Shown piece by piece: positions 15,376-25,603 of a stretch of DNA of 64,000 nt. This stretch comes from MED-G20 sp038108155 (lineage in GTDB: Bacteria; Bacteroidota; Bacteroidia; Flavobacteriales_D; Parvicellaceae), in contig JAYNHP010000001.1 of assembly GCA_038108155.1 (NCBI GenBank), positions 69,033-133,032 of the forward strand, given 5' to 3'. The notes beneath the pieces were generated by a model. It worked only from the letters and a program-made list of their open reading frames with translations. It was not told where the DNA came from and ran no database searches. A program made the translations under genes and the position numbers. How positions within the stretch are numbered: position 1 is the first letter of the stretch; every line of letters starts with the position of its first letter.

Positions 15376-17465
15376 AAAATAGAGAATCTTTAATAAGGCT
15401 TTATTCAGTTTATTTTCTTGTCCTTTTTATGGGTTTAGGTATAGTTGTTCAAATATTTTATCTGCAAATTTTCAAAGGTGAACAGTTAAAATCTGACGCT
15501 AACAAACAAATTTTTATTTCTAAAAAGGTATTAGCTCCAAGAGGAAATATTTATGCTTCAAATGAGCAAAAGACATCCTTAGCCCTTTCTGTTCCAAGGT
15601 ATAAGGTTTTTGTTGACTTGGTTACCATCCGTGAGCAGGATTTTATGGAAAACATTTCTGATCTGTCAGACTCTTTAAGTGTGCTTTTAGCAAGAAAAAC
15701 TTCTAACGAGTGGAAATCTGAATTAGAGGGCCAAAGGCTTGACAGTAACCGATACTTTTTTATTGCAAGAGGTTTAAGAAATGATCAAATAGAACGGCTA
15801 AGAAAGTTTCCCATTTTTAATTTAGGAAAATATAGGGGAGGGTGTATTATTTTAAAATCAAACCAAAGAGTAAAACCCTATGGAATGCTTGCTAATAGAA
15901 CGGTGGGATACGCGGTAGAAAATGATGGAAAAAAATCAATTTTAGTTGGTATTGAAGGTGCATTTAATGAGTATCTGAAAGGTCAGAATGGTCAGATGCT
16001 GATGGAGAAAATAAGGGGAAATGAATGGAAACCAGTGGATGACGAATTATCTATTGAACCTGTCCCTGGAAGCGATGTTTATACTTCCATTGATGTAAAT
16101 ATTCAGGATGTAGCAGAATCTGCATTATTAAAACAATTAAGAGACCAAAAGGCTCAGAAGGGATGCGCTGTTTTGATGGAAGTTAAAACAGGATTTATTA
16201 AAGCTATCGCTAACCTTTCATTTGACCCTAAGACTGAAACTTATTTTGAAGCCCAAAACCACGCAGTAGGCTTAGCTTCTGAGCCAGGTTCAACATTTAA
16301 ACTTGCTTCACTTTTGGTTGCTTTAGAACAGGGAAAGGTTGAAATTACCGACTCAGTAGATATGACAGGCAGATATGAATTCTATGACAATTACCTTACT
16401 GATGGTGGTAAAATTTATGGAAGGAATACGGTTAAGGATGCATTTGAAAAATCATCTAATGTAATAAGCCAAATTATTTATGATAATTATAAAACAGAGC
16501 CTCAGGAATTTATTGATGGATTAAAAGAAATAGGAATTCATCAAAAACTTGGTTTGTCAATACTTGGTGAAGGAGTACCACTAATTAAAGAATCTTCAGA
16601 TCCAACTTTTACTGGAATTACTCTTCCTTGGATGTCTATTGGCTATGAATTGAAAATGACTCCTCTTCAGACATTGGCTTTGTATAATGCAGTAGCAAAT
16701 GAAGGAACTTTACTTCAGCCTCAATTCGTGAAATATATTAAAAAGGGGAGCGATATTCAAAAAGAATATAAGCCTAGAATTTTAAACGCATCTATTTGTT
16801 CTAAATCTACACTTAGGGATTTGAAGTTAATGCTTGAAGGAGTTGTTGAAAGAGGTACCGCAAAAAACATAAAAGCTAGAGGTTTTTCAATTGCAGGAAA
16901 AACAGGCACATCAAAAATTGCTCAAGGCTCTAAGGGATATGGAAATAAATACCAGGCTTCTTTTTGTGGATATTTTCCATCTAAAGACCCGGTTTATAGC
17001 TGCATTGTAGTTGTTCAAGGCCCAACTAAAAATATTTTTGGGTCTGTTGTTTCTGGTACTGTATTTAAGGAGATTGCGGATAAGGTCTACGCTCAAGAAT
17101 TTCAAAATGAAAACATTGTTTTAAAAGACACTCTAAACCGATACCCTTATTCAAGAAGTGGTGACAAGATGTCTTTTTTAGTTGCTTCTGAAAACATGAG
17201 AATACCAGTTGAAGATTTAACAAATGAGTCTAACGAGTGGATATCTACAAGGACAGGAAAAGATGCCATTAAAATAATCCATAAAAAGACGCAAAAAGGA
17301 TTGGTTCCTAACGTAGTTGGTATGGGATTGATAGATGCTACCTATATGTTGGAAAAGCATGGATTGTTTGTCCAGCCAGTTGGGTCTGGAATAGTAAGAG
17401 AACAATCTATTAAAGCTGGTTTAAGAATTAATAAAGGTCAAAAGATCATTTTACAATTGGGATGA
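15372..17465 (+). CDS. ftsI: Division-specific transpeptidase FtsI (class B PBP) with PASTA domain
   Basis: Cross-links septal peptidoglycan. One N-terminal membrane helix (residues 10-33), a PBP dimerisation domain, then the transpeptidase domain with S307-T-F-K310, the SSN triad at 361-363 and KTGTS at 510-514. All catalytic motifs are intact. A C-terminal PASTA repeat (VPNVVGMGLIDATYMLEKHG) follows, as is usual in Bacteroidota FtsI. Length is 697 residues. It overlaps both neighbours by four bases. Other class B PBPs could look alike, but the cluster position fixes the assignment. Confidence 0.93.
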   Translation: MKNRESLIRLYSVYFLVLFMGLGIVVQIFYLQIFKGEQLKSDANKQIFISKKVLAPRGNIYASNEQKTSLALSVPRYKVFVDLVTIREQDFMENISDLSDSLSVLLARKTSNEWKSELEGQRLDSNRYFFIARGLRNDQIERLRKFPIFNLGKYRGGCIILKSNQRVKPYGMLANRTVGYAVENDGKKSILVGIEGAFNEYLKGQNGQMLMEKIRGNEWKPVDDELSIEPVPGSDVYTSIDVNIQDVAESALLKQLRDQKAQKGCAVLMEVKTGFIKAIANLSFDPKTETYFEAQNHAVGLASEPGSTFKLASLLVALEQGKVEITDSVDMTGRYEFYDNYLTDGGKIYGRNTVKDAFEKSSNVISQIIYDNYKTEPQEFIDGLKEIGIHQKLGLSILGEGVPLIKESSDPTFTGITLPWMSIGYELKMTPLQTLALYNAVANEGTLLQPQFVKYIKKGSDIQKEYKPRILNASICSKSTLRDLKLMLEGVVERGTAKNIKARGFSIAGKTGTSKIAQGSKGYGNKYQASFCGYFPSKDPVYSCIVVVQGPTKNIFGSVVSGTVFKEIADKVYAQEFQNENIVLKDTLNRYPYSRSGDKMSFLVASENMRIPVEDLTNESNEWISTRTGKDAIKIIHKKTQKGLVPNVVGMGLIDATYMLEKHGLFVQPVGSGIVREQSIKAGLRINKGQKIILQLG

Positions 17466-18925
17466 AATTACTAAAGGATATTATATATGGAATTAGAATC
17501 ATCGAGATAAAAGGCAATACTAATATTGCTGTTGAAAATATAGCATTTGACTCAAGAGAAATTAGCAATCTTTCTCTGTTTATAGCTGTAAAAGGAGTCT
17601 CTCAAGATGGTCATGATTTTATTTCTCAAGCTCAGAATAATGGTGCATGTGCTATAATTTGTGAAAGTCTACCTGAAATTTTAAATGACGAGATTACGTA
17701 TATCAAAGTTTTGGATAGTTCAAAGTCCTTAGGAATTGTAGCTTCAAATTTTTTCGATAATCCCTCTGAAAAACTAAAACTAGTAGGAATAACTGGAACC
17801 AACGGTAAGACTACATGTGCAACATTATTATATGATTTGTATAGGTTAATGGGATACAAAACTGGGCTTATTTCAACTGTACATATTAAAATTCTACACA
17901 AGACAATTCCTTCAACTCACACAACACCAAACGCAATTAGGATCAACGAATTGTTGAGTCAAATGGTTAAAGATGGCTGTTCCCATGTTTTTATGGAAGT
18001 AAGTTCTCATGCTTTAGACCAAAATAGAGTCTCTGGATTATCTTTTGATATTGGAGTTTATACCAATATTTCAAGAGACCACATGGACTATCACCCTACG
18101 TTAAATGACTATATAGGTGCGAAGAAAAAGTTATTTAACTATCTAAAAAACGATGCTTTAGCAATTGTAAACTTTGACGACCCTTATGGTGAAGAAATGG
18201 TAAGAGATATAAATGCAAAGCCATTTTCATATGGACTAAAAGGTGATTTTGATTTTAAAGGAAAAATTGTTGAAAATAATATAAGCGGACTTTCAGTAGA
18301 AATTGACGGATTTGAAATGACCTCTAGATTGATAGGGGAATTCAATGCTTACAATCTTTTAGTTGTTTTTGCAGTAGCTAAATCTCTTGGAGAAGAAGCT
18401 CTTACTGTTTTAACAATTATAAGTAATTTAAAAGCACCAGATGGCAGATTTGAGTACATCGTTTCACCAAGAAATGTCACAGCAGTAATTGACTATGCTC
18501 ATACCCCAGATGCTCTAGAAAATGTTTTAAAAACATTAGTTAGTCTGAAAAGTGATAAAGAAAAAATATTTACTGTATTTGGTTGTGGAGGAGACAGAGA
18601 TAAGGGAAAGCGACCATTAATGGGTGAAATTTCGTCCGTCTATAGCGATAGGGTGATAGTAACTTCAGATAATCCTAGAAGCGAAAAGCCAAATGAAATT
18701 ATTAAGGAAATTATTTCAGGAATTCCAAAATCTAAATCTTCTAAGGTATTAACTGTTCAGGAAAGAAGACAAGCAATTAAAGTTGCTTGTGAATTGGCAG
18801 AAAGTGGAGATGTGATTTTAATTGCCGGTAAAGGGCATGAGAAGTATCAAATCATTGGAGATGAGAAATTACATTTTGATGATTTAGAAACTACTATAGA
18901 AATTTTCAAACAAATACAAAAATAA
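17462..18925 (+). CDS. murE: UDP-MurNAc-tripeptide synthetase MurE (meso-DAP type)
   Basis: ATP-dependent ligase that adds the third residue of the peptidoglycan stem. The P-loop is GITGTNGKTTCATL (about residues 108-121); the central domain holds MEVSSHALDQNRV; the C-terminal domain has SDNPRSEKP, whose DNPR motif marks enzymes adding meso-diaminopimelate rather than lysine. Length is 487 residues. It overlaps ftsI by four bases and mraY by one. Confidence 0.95.
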   Translation: MKLLKDIIYGIRIIEIKGNTNIAVENIAFDSREISNLSLFIAVKGVSQDGHDFISQAQNNGACAIICESLPEILNDEITYIKVLDSSKSLGIVASNFFDNPSEKLKLVGITGTNGKTTCATLLYDLYRLMGYKTGLISTVHIKILHKTIPSTHTTPNAIRINELLSQMVKDGCSHVFMEVSSHALDQNRVSGLSFDIGVYTNISRDHMDYHPTLNDYIGAKKKLFNYLKNDALAIVNFDDPYGEEMVRDINAKPFSYGLKGDFDFKGKIVENNISGLSVEIDGFEMTSRLIGEFNAYNLLVVFAVAKSLGEEALTVLTIISNLKAPDGRFEYIVSPRNVTAVIDYAHTPDALENVLKTLVSLKSDKEKIFTVFGCGGDRDKGKRPLMGEISSVYSDRVIVTSDNPRSEKPNEIIKEIISGIPKSKSSKVLTVQERRQAIKVACELAESGDVILIAGKGHEKYQIIGDEKLHFDDLETTIEIFKQIQK

Positions 18926-20166
18926 TGCTTTATCATTTTTTCAATTATATAAATCAAAATTTTGACTTTCCTGGTTCAGGATTATTTGAATTTATCTCAT
19001 TTAGGGCTGGTATGGCTGTAATTACTTCACTTGTTATCACCCTTGTTTTTGGTGGTAGGCTAATTAAATTCTTACAGAGAAAACAAGTTGGAGAGTCTAT
19101 TAGAGATTTGGGGTTAGAAGGTCAAATGGTGAAGGCAGGAACACCTACTATGGGTGGAGTTATCATTCTAGCAGGTATTATAGTACCAACCATGCTTTTT
19201 GCCAAATTAGACAATATATATATACAGTTAATGCTTGTCGCAACTGTCTGGTTAGGATTGATTGGTTTTCTAGATGATTACATTAAAGTATTTAAAAAAA
19301 ATAAAAAAGGATTAGCAGGAAAGTTTAAAGTAATTGGACAAATTGGAGTTGGAATAATTGTAGGAGCTTCTATGTATTGGAGCGATTCTGTTACAATTAA
19401 ATCCAAAACCTATTACAACACGGAAATTCTTGCCAATCAGCAAGAGAGTTCTCAAGAATCAAAAAGTTATTTCTGGGAAGAGACAAAATCCCTTAAAACT
19501 ACAATTCCATTTGTTAAAAATAATGAGTTTGATTATTCGTGGCTAATTAGCTGGATAAGCCCTGAGTTGTCCAAATATTCGTGGCTAGTATTTATTCCTA
19601 TCATCGTAATTATTGTTATTTCAGTATCCAACGGTGCTAATTTAACAGATGGCTTAGATGGTCTTGCAACAGGAACTAGTGCTATTATTGGCATAACATT
19701 AGCAATCTTTGCATACCTCTCAGGTAATTTAGTTTTTTCTGATTATTTAAATATTCTATATATCCCAAACTCATCTGAGCTTGTGATTTTTATAAGCTCA
19801 TTTGTTGGAGCATGTATTGGATTTTTGTGGTATAATTCATTTCCTGCAAAAGTTTTCATGGGCGATACTGGTAGTTTGGCTTTGGGGGGTATAATTGCTG
19901 TTTTTGCTATAGCAATTAGAAAAGAATTATTAATTCCAGTTTTCTGCGGGGTTTTTCTTATAGAAAATTTAAGTGTTGTTCTCCAAGTTTCTTATTTCAA
20001 ATACACCAAAAGAAAATTTGGGGAGGGTAGAAGAATCTTTTTAATGTCTCCAATTCATCATCATTACCAAAAGAAAGGAATTCACGAGGCAAAAATAGTA
20101 TCTAGATTTTGGATACTAGGTATTCTACTAGCAGTTCTTTCCATTGTAACTCTAAAACTTAGATGA
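18925..20166 (+). CDS. mraY: Phospho-MurNAc-pentapeptide transferase MraY
   Basis: Integral membrane enzyme that makes lipid I from UDP-MurNAc-pentapeptide and undecaprenyl phosphate. Visible signatures are GTPTMGG near residue 72, DDYIKV near residue 117, the NGANLTDGLDGLATG block near residue 237, FMGDTGSLALGG near residue 311 and the cytoplasmic SPIHHHYQKKG near the end. At 413 residues it is longer than the E. coli protein owing to a polar insert around residues 150-215, a common Bacteroidota feature. Confidence 0.96.
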   Translation: MLYHFFNYINQNFDFPGSGLFEFISFRAGMAVITSLVITLVFGGRLIKFLQRKQVGESIRDLGLEGQMVKAGTPTMGGVIILAGIIVPTMLFAKLDNIYIQLMLVATVWLGLIGFLDDYIKVFKKNKKGLAGKFKVIGQIGVGIIVGASMYWSDSVTIKSKTYYNTEILANQQESSQESKSYFWEETKSLKTTIPFVKNNEFDYSWLISWISPELSKYSWLVFIPIIVIIVISVSNGANLTDGLDGLATGTSAIIGITLAIFAYLSGNLVFSDYLNILYIPNSSELVIFISSFVGACIGFLWYNSFPAKVFMGDTGSLALGGIIAVFAIAIRKELLIPVFCGVFLIENLSVVLQVSYFKYTKRKFGEGRRIFLMSPIHHHYQKKGIHEAKIVSRFWILGILLAVLSIVTLKLR

Positions 20167-21515
20167 TAAAAAACTTTCAAAATATTGTGGTTTTAGGCGC
20201 TGGAAAAAGTGGTGTTGGGGCAGCGGTATTGGCCAAGAAAAATAATTTAAATGTCCTTGTATGTGACGATTCAAACATACCTAAGGAATCTACCAATACT
20301 TTAAGAGAATATGGAGTTAAATTCTATCAAGTGGATTATATGTCATTTATTTCTACTGTTCAAGATGTGTTAGTTGTTAGTCCTGGAATCGACAATGACC
20401 ATCAATTAGTAAAGTATTTTCTAAAAAGTTCCAAACCCATTATAAGTGAAATTGAGTTTGCAAGCTATTTCTGTAATGCAAAAAAAATATGTGTAACTGG
20501 AACTAACGGAAAGACTACTACCACTTTAATGGTTACTTACCTTTTAGAGAATGCAGGATACAATGTAAAAGCAGTTGGGAATATAGGTCAAAGTTATGCC
20601 ATGTCAGTAGCTCTTGAACGTATCGACTATTATGTAATTGAACTCAGTAGCTTTCAATTAGATAGAATGTACAATTTCAAATCTGACATTTCAATAATTC
20701 TAAATATTACACCAGATCATTTGGATAGATACCAGCACGATTTCACAAAATATTCGAAAAGCAAATTTAGGATTTGTCAAAATATGTCCAAAAGTGATTG
20801 TCTAATATATAATCATGACGATAAAGTTATATCAGAATGGATTGTGTCTCAAGACGAAATCTCTTACGAATTAGCTCCAGTTTCCATTAATGAGAAGTTG
20901 CTCAAAGGATCTTGGTTAGAAAAAGAACAAATAAAAATCAGTATAAACAATAAAAAACAAACAATTATGTCCATTCATCAATTGGCCCAACAAGGCAAGC
21001 ACAATTTATTTAATTCTATGGCTGCAGGAGTAGCAGCAAGAGTTTTAGATATAAGAAAAGAAATTATCCGAGATAGTTTAGCGGATTTTCAAAATGTAGA
21101 ACATAGACTGGAGGATGTTGCAAAAATCCATGGAATTAATTTTATAAATGATTCAAAAGCGACAAATGTCAATTCAACATGGTATGCTTTAGAAAGTATG
21201 CAGCAACCAACTATTTGGATTGTTGGTGGGGTAGATAAAGGAAATGATTATTCCATTTTAGAGGGTCTTGTAAAACAAAAAGTTTTAGGAATTGTTTGCT
21301 TAGGAAAAGATAATTCTAAGATTAAAAAGGCTTTTGGTTCCATAGTGGATTCTTTTTATGAAGCTGAATCAGCGGATCAAGCAGTGCAAATTAGTTATAG
21401 AATTGCTAAAAAAGGATTTAATGTCTTGCTATCTCCTGCTTGTTCTAGTTTCGATTTATTTAAGAATTACGAAGATAGAGGGCATCAATTTAAAAATGCT
21501 GTAAGAACATTATAA
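20163..21515 (+). CDS. murD: UDP-MurNAc-L-alanine:D-glutamate ligase MurD
   Basis: Adds D-glutamate to UDP-MurNAc-L-Ala. The N-terminal UDP-binding domain starts with VLGAGKSGVGAAVLA. The ATP loop is VTGTNGKTTTTLM (about residues 114-126). The C-terminal domain contains VEHRLE, NDSKATNVNST and LLSPACSSFDLF, complete and in order. Length is 450 residues. The next gene duplicates only this C-terminal domain. Confidence 0.95.
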   Translation: MIKNFQNIVVLGAGKSGVGAAVLAKKNNLNVLVCDDSNIPKESTNTLREYGVKFYQVDYMSFISTVQDVLVVSPGIDNDHQLVKYFLKSSKPIISEIEFASYFCNAKKICVTGTNGKTTTTLMVTYLLENAGYNVKAVGNIGQSYAMSVALERIDYYVIELSSFQLDRMYNFKSDISIILNITPDHLDRYQHDFTKYSKSKFRICQNMSKSDCLIYNHDDKVISEWIVSQDEISYELAPVSINEKLLKGSWLEKEQIKISINNKKQTIMSIHQLAQQGKHNLFNSMAAGVAARVLDIRKEIIRDSLADFQNVEHRLEDVAKIHGINFINDSKATNVNSTWYALESMQQPTIWIVGGVDKGNDYSILEGLVKQKVLGIVCLGKDNSKIKKAFGSIVDSFYEAESADQAVQISYRIAKKGFNVLLSPACSSFDLFKNYEDRGHQFKNAVRTL

Positions 21516-21524
21516 TTTTTGTAA

Positions 21525-22022
21525 ATGAATATTCTTAAGCAAAAATCTATAAAAAACCAGCTTCTTAATAAAAGAAAAGAATCTTTGAATTCTTTATCAT
21601 CAATTGATCACAGACTTGATTTTTTTTCAAATAAGCTAGAAAAAATTTGGATCAATGATTCCAAATCAACAGACTCTGGAGCTACAGCATATTCTTTGTC
21701 TAAAATAGATGGACCAATTATTTGGATAGTAGGTGAAAATCAATCTCCAAGAGATTTGGATGTTTTAGAGGATTTAGTTTTGTCAAAAGTTACGGAGATA
21801 ATATATTATGGAAAACATGAAACCAAAATAAAATATCTCTTTGGCTCTAAGATTAAGTACTCTCAATTGTCAACCATTAGGGATGCGGTAAACATGGCTT
21901 TGAATAACCCTACTAAAAATATAAGTGTTCTTTTCTCTCCAGCTTGCTCAAGTTATATTACTCATGAAAACTATCAGTTAAGAGGAGATTATTTTAAAAA
22001 TTTAATTTTCAGTATAGATTAA
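21525..22022 (+). CDS. Free-standing MurD C-terminal-domain paralogue
   Basis: The protein of 165 residues aligns by eye along almost its full length with the last third of the adjacent MurD: IDHRLDF against VEHRLED, NDSKSTDSGATAYSL against NDSKATNVNSTWYAL, IIWIVGE against TIWIVGG, LFSPACSSYITHENYQLRGD against LLSPACSSFDLFKNYEDRGH. It has neither the UDP-binding domain nor the ATP loop, so it cannot be a ligase alone. A tandem partial duplication followed by divergence is the simplest origin. It has its own ATG, starts nine bases after murD and overlaps ftsW by one base, so it is translated with the cluster. Its function is unknown; a structural or regulatory partner of MurD is possible. Confidence 0.7.
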   Translation: MNILKQKSIKNQLLNKRKESLNSLSSIDHRLDFFSNKLEKIWINDSKSTDSGATAYSLSKIDGPIIWIVGENQSPRDLDVLEDLVLSKVTEIIYYGKHETKIKYLFGSKIKYSQLSTIRDAVNMALNNPTKNISVLFSPACSSYITHENYQLRGDYFKNLIFSID

Positions 22023-23149
22023 TGCAGCAGCTAATTGAGAAATACTTAAAGGGCGATAAAGTAATTTGGACAATTATAATATTGCTTTCATTATACTCAA
22101 TAGTTATGGCTTACAGCTCAAGTTCTAATTTAGCATTTAGAATTTCAGGTGGAAATGTTGCTCCTTATGTTATCAAGCATACTTTAATTATAATAATCGG
22201 AATTGTTTTGATTATTTATTTGCAGTTTTTTCCCTACAAGTATTTTTCGCGATTATCCCAGATAGGAATTTTTGTTTCTATTGTTTTATTGTTTGTCACA
22301 CTCTTATTTGGGGTCAGTAAAGGAAATGCTTCTAGATGGATAATGGGTTTTCAACCTTCAGATTTTGCTAAACTAGTTTTAATCATATATGTCTCGCGTA
22401 TGCTAACCAATAAGAAGGACGTAATTAAGGATTTTAAAAAAGGTTTAATACCTATTTTATGGCCAGTAGCTCTAATTTGTGGCTTAATTCTTCCCGCAGA
22501 TTTTTCTACTGCAGCTATGTTATTTACCGTTTGTTTTACAATGATGTTTGTAGGTGGAGCTAGAATAAAGCATTTAGGGTCTATTATAGGAACTGCTTTT
22601 CTAGGTTTTGCTTTTTTAATTCTTGTCAATATGGCAGTCCCTGGTTTTTTACCTAGAGTGGATACATGGGAGAAAAGAATAATGAGCTTTGGAAGTGGTG
22701 AGAAACAAGAAAATTACCAAGCAGAAATGGCAAAACGAGCAGTTGCAAATGGATTTTTATTTGGAAAAGGTCCTGGAAAAGGACATGTTAAAAATGATTT
22801 ATATTCTGCTCAGTCAGATTTTATTTATGCTTCTTCTATTGAAGAATTTGGTTCAATAATTGGCGGGATAGGATTGGTTATTTTATATATGATTTTATTT
22901 TTCAGGGCGATTAGAATCATGAATAAAGTGGATAGTAAATTTGCTTCTTTAATTGTATTTGGGTTAAGTTTTATGCTAATCTTCCAATCCTTTATAAATA
23001 TGGGAGTTGGTGTAAATTTATTCCCTGTTACTGGTCAACCATTGCCTTTAATTAGTATGGGTGGAACATCTATATTATTTACTTGTATTTCTTTGGGAAT
23101 AATTTTAAATGTTAGTACAACAGTATATAAAGATTCTGAAAATGTCTAG
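22022..23149 (+). CDS. ftsW: Septal peptidoglycan polymerase FtsW
   Basis: SEDS-family glycosyltransferase that polymerises lipid II at the septum with FtsI. It has about ten hydrophobic helices, the conserved ASRWI segment near residue 104, a large periplasmic loop with KRIMSF and the QSDFIYASSIEEFG block near residue 262, and the C-terminal TGQPLPLISMGGTS signature. Length is 375 residues. It shares one base with the preceding gene and overlaps murG by eight. Confidence 0.94.
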   Translation: MQQLIEKYLKGDKVIWTIIILLSLYSIVMAYSSSSNLAFRISGGNVAPYVIKHTLIIIIGIVLIIYLQFFPYKYFSRLSQIGIFVSIVLLFVTLLFGVSKGNASRWIMGFQPSDFAKLVLIIYVSRMLTNKKDVIKDFKKGLIPILWPVALICGLILPADFSTAAMLFTVCFTMMFVGGARIKHLGSIIGTAFLGFAFLILVNMAVPGFLPRVDTWEKRIMSFGSGEKQENYQAEMAKRAVANGFLFGKGPGKGHVKNDLYSAQSDFIYASSIEEFGSIIGGIGLVILYMILFFRAIRIMNKVDSKFASLIVFGLSFMLIFQSFINMGVGVNLFPVTGQPLPLISMGGTSILFTCISLGIILNVSTTVYKDSENV

Positions 23150-24251
23150 CTATAAAGTAATTATTAGTGGTGGTGGAACAGGGGGTCATATTTACCCTGC
23201 TATAGCGATTGCAAAGAAAATACTTGAAATAAAAAAAGATTCGGAAATATTATTTGTTGGTGCCAAAGGGAGAATGGAAATGGAAAAAGTTCCTGAAGAG
23301 GGGTTTGAAATTGTTGGGTTAAATGTTGTAGGAATCCAAAGATCTATGTCTATTAATGGAATTCTTAAAAATCTAAAATTTCCTTTTTTACTTATGAAAA
23401 GTTTAAATCATGCAAGAAAAATAATAAAGGATTTTCAACCAAATATTGTAGTTGGAGTAGGTGGTTATGCAAGTGGTCCAACCCTAAGAATGGCACACAG
23501 ATTAAAAATTCCAACATTAATTCAAGAGCAGAATTCTTATGCTGGACTAACCAATAAGTGGCTGAGTAAAAAAACCAAAAAAATTTGTGTAGCATATGAA
23601 AATATGAATCAATTTTTTGAACCAACTAAATTAGTTTTAACTGGCAATCCCGTCAGAAAAGACATTGAAAATTTAGATGTTAAGTTATCCGAGGCTAAAA
23701 CCTACTTTAAAGTTTCTAAGAATGAAAAAGTGATTTTAGTATTAGGAGGTAGTTTAGGAGCAAAATCTATCAATGAAGGAATCCTGAATTCTATTCATAC
23801 AATAAAAGACCAACCAATTAAATTACTTTGGCAAGTTGGCAAAAGATATTTTGAATCTATTGAAAATCAATTAAACCAAATTAACATTCCTAATGTTAAA
23901 GCTTTAGCATTTATTAAAAGAATGGATTTAGCTTATTCTATTGCGGATATAGTTATTTCTAGAGCCGGGGCATTGTCTATTAGTGAACTTACTTTGGCAG
24001 GTAAGCCAAGTATTTTGGTTCCATCCCCCAATGTTTCAGAAGATCATCAGACTAAAAATGCAATGTCTTTAGTCAATAAATCTGCTGCTATACTTGTAGA
24101 GGATAAACAAACGGATTCTCTTTTAAGAACTGCCTTGGATTTACTTAAGCAAGAAAATCAATTAAATACCATTTCAAAAAATGCAAAAAAAATGGGGAAG
24201 CCTAATGCTAGTGATGATATTGTCAAGGAAATATTTAAACTTATTTCTTAA
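23142..24251 (+). CDS. murG: Lipid II synthase MurG
   Basis: Membrane-associated glycosyltransferase that adds GlcNAc to lipid I. The start is ATG at 23142, giving MSSYKVIISGGGTGGHIYPA with the GGGTGGHIYP loop at the very start; an upstream in-frame TTG at 23109 would only add FtsW-overlapping residues. The C-domain carries LGGSLGAKSINEG and ISRAGALSISELTLAGKPSI. Length is 369 residues. Confidence 0.95.
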   Translation: MSSYKVIISGGGTGGHIYPAIAIAKKILEIKKDSEILFVGAKGRMEMEKVPEEGFEIVGLNVVGIQRSMSINGILKNLKFPFLLMKSLNHARKIIKDFQPNIVVGVGGYASGPTLRMAHRLKIPTLIQEQNSYAGLTNKWLSKKTKKICVAYENMNQFFEPTKLVLTGNPVRKDIENLDVKLSEAKTYFKVSKNEKVILVLGGSLGAKSINEGILNSIHTIKDQPIKLLWQVGKRYFESIENQLNQINIPNVKALAFIKRMDLAYSIADIVISRAGALSISELTLAGKPSILVPSPNVSEDHQTKNAMSLVNKSAAILVEDKQTDSLLRTALDLLKQENQLNTISKNAKKMGKPNASDDIVKEIFKLIS

Positions 24252-25603
24252 TGAATTTAGATAATTTTAAATCGATATATTTTATAGGAATTGGTGGGAT
24301 AGGTATGAGCGCTTTGGCTCATTATTTTGTAAATCAGGGGGCTAAGGTAAGTGGCTATGATAGAAATAAAACAGAGTTAACTAAAGAGCTAGAAAATATT
24401 GGTGTTGAAATCTCTTATGATGAGAAAATAGACTTTTTAGAAGATGTTAAAAATATCCAATTGGCAATTTTCACCCCTGCAATAAATCATGAAAATATTT
24501 ATTTCGAATATTTTAAAAAATCCCAAGTTCCTTTATTAAAAAGATCTCAAATACTTGGTGAAATTACAAAATCACTTGATACAATTGCAGTTGCGGGAAC
24601 CCACGGCAAAACTACAACTAGTTCTATTATTGCTCATATTTTAACATCAGATAATAAAGATGGACTCAGTTTTATAGGTGGAATTACTTCAAACTACAAG
24701 TCTAATTTTTCAATAGGTGAAGGGGATTTTTCAGTAGTTGAGGCGGATGAATACGACCGTTCATTTATGAACCTTTCCCCAAATACAATTGTATTAACTT
24801 CTATGGATGCAGATCATTTGGATATTTATGATAATAAAGATTCTTTGGTTAGAGCATTTAAGGATTTCACTAATTTATTAAGCGATAATAAAAAGTTAAT
24901 TGTAGAAGAAAATATCAGTCACTTCTTTGAAGCAAATTTATCCTATGGTTTTAAAAAAGATAATGACTTGCAAATTATAAATATTCAAATTAAAGAAGGA
25001 TTGTATTTGTTTGATATTGTCTTTAAAAATCAAACTTACGAGAACTTCCTATTTAAAATGCCTGGAGATTATAATTTATTAAATGCTGCAGGTTCTATTT
25101 TAGCGTGTTTAATTAATGGAATTACTGTTGATAGTATAAAAAGAGGACTCCAAAGCTACTCAGGAGTCAAAAGAAGATTTGATATTCAGCTAAGCCTTCC
25201 AAAACTTATTTATATCGATGATTATGCACACCATCCTAAAGAGATTGATTCTCTTCTAGGAGCTGTAAAGTCTTTTTATCCTAATAAATTTGTCGTTGGG
25301 GTGTTTCAACCTCATTTGTTTTCTAGAACTAGAGATTTCATGGATTATTTTGCAGAAAGTTTATCAGGATTTGATCAAATTTTTTTGTTGCCAATTTATC
25401 CTGCTAGAGAAGCTCCAATTAAAGGTGTAGATTCTTTTGTTCTAATGCAAAAAATTAAAAATAAAAATAAGAGAATAATTAATTCAGTAAGTGAACTTTT
25501 CAGTTTTTTAAATCGAGACTTAGATATGGTTTTACTTACAATAGGTGCTGGTGACATTGATCAATGGCCAAAAAAAATTAAAAAAATTGCTCTAAATGCT
25601 TAA
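24251..25603 (+). CDS. murC: UDP-MurNAc:L-alanine ligase MurC
   Basis: First amino-acid ligase of stem-peptide synthesis. It begins with IYFIGIGGIGMSALAHYF, the MurC N-domain signature; ATP loop VAGTHGKTTTSS near residue 115; EADEYDRSF near residue 163; and DDYAHHPKEI with VFQPHLFSRT in the C-domain. Length is 450 residues. It overlaps ftsQ by eight bases. Confidence 0.95.
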   Translation: MNLDNFKSIYFIGIGGIGMSALAHYFVNQGAKVSGYDRNKTELTKELENIGVEISYDEKIDFLEDVKNIQLAIFTPAINHENIYFEYFKKSQVPLLKRSQILGEITKSLDTIAVAGTHGKTTTSSIIAHILTSDNKDGLSFIGGITSNYKSNFSIGEGDFSVVEADEYDRSFMNLSPNTIVLTSMDADHLDIYDNKDSLVRAFKDFTNLLSDNKKLIVEENISHFFEANLSYGFKKDNDLQIINIQIKEGLYLFDIVFKNQTYENFLFKMPGDYNLLNAAGSILACLINGITVDSIKRGLQSYSGVKRRFDIQLSLPKLIYIDDYAHHPKEIDSLLGAVKSFYPNKFVVGVFQPHLFSRTRDFMDYFAESLSGFDQIFLLPIYPAREAPIKGVDSFVLMQKIKNKNKRIINSVSELFSFLNRDLDMVLLTIGAGDIDQWPKKIKKIALNA

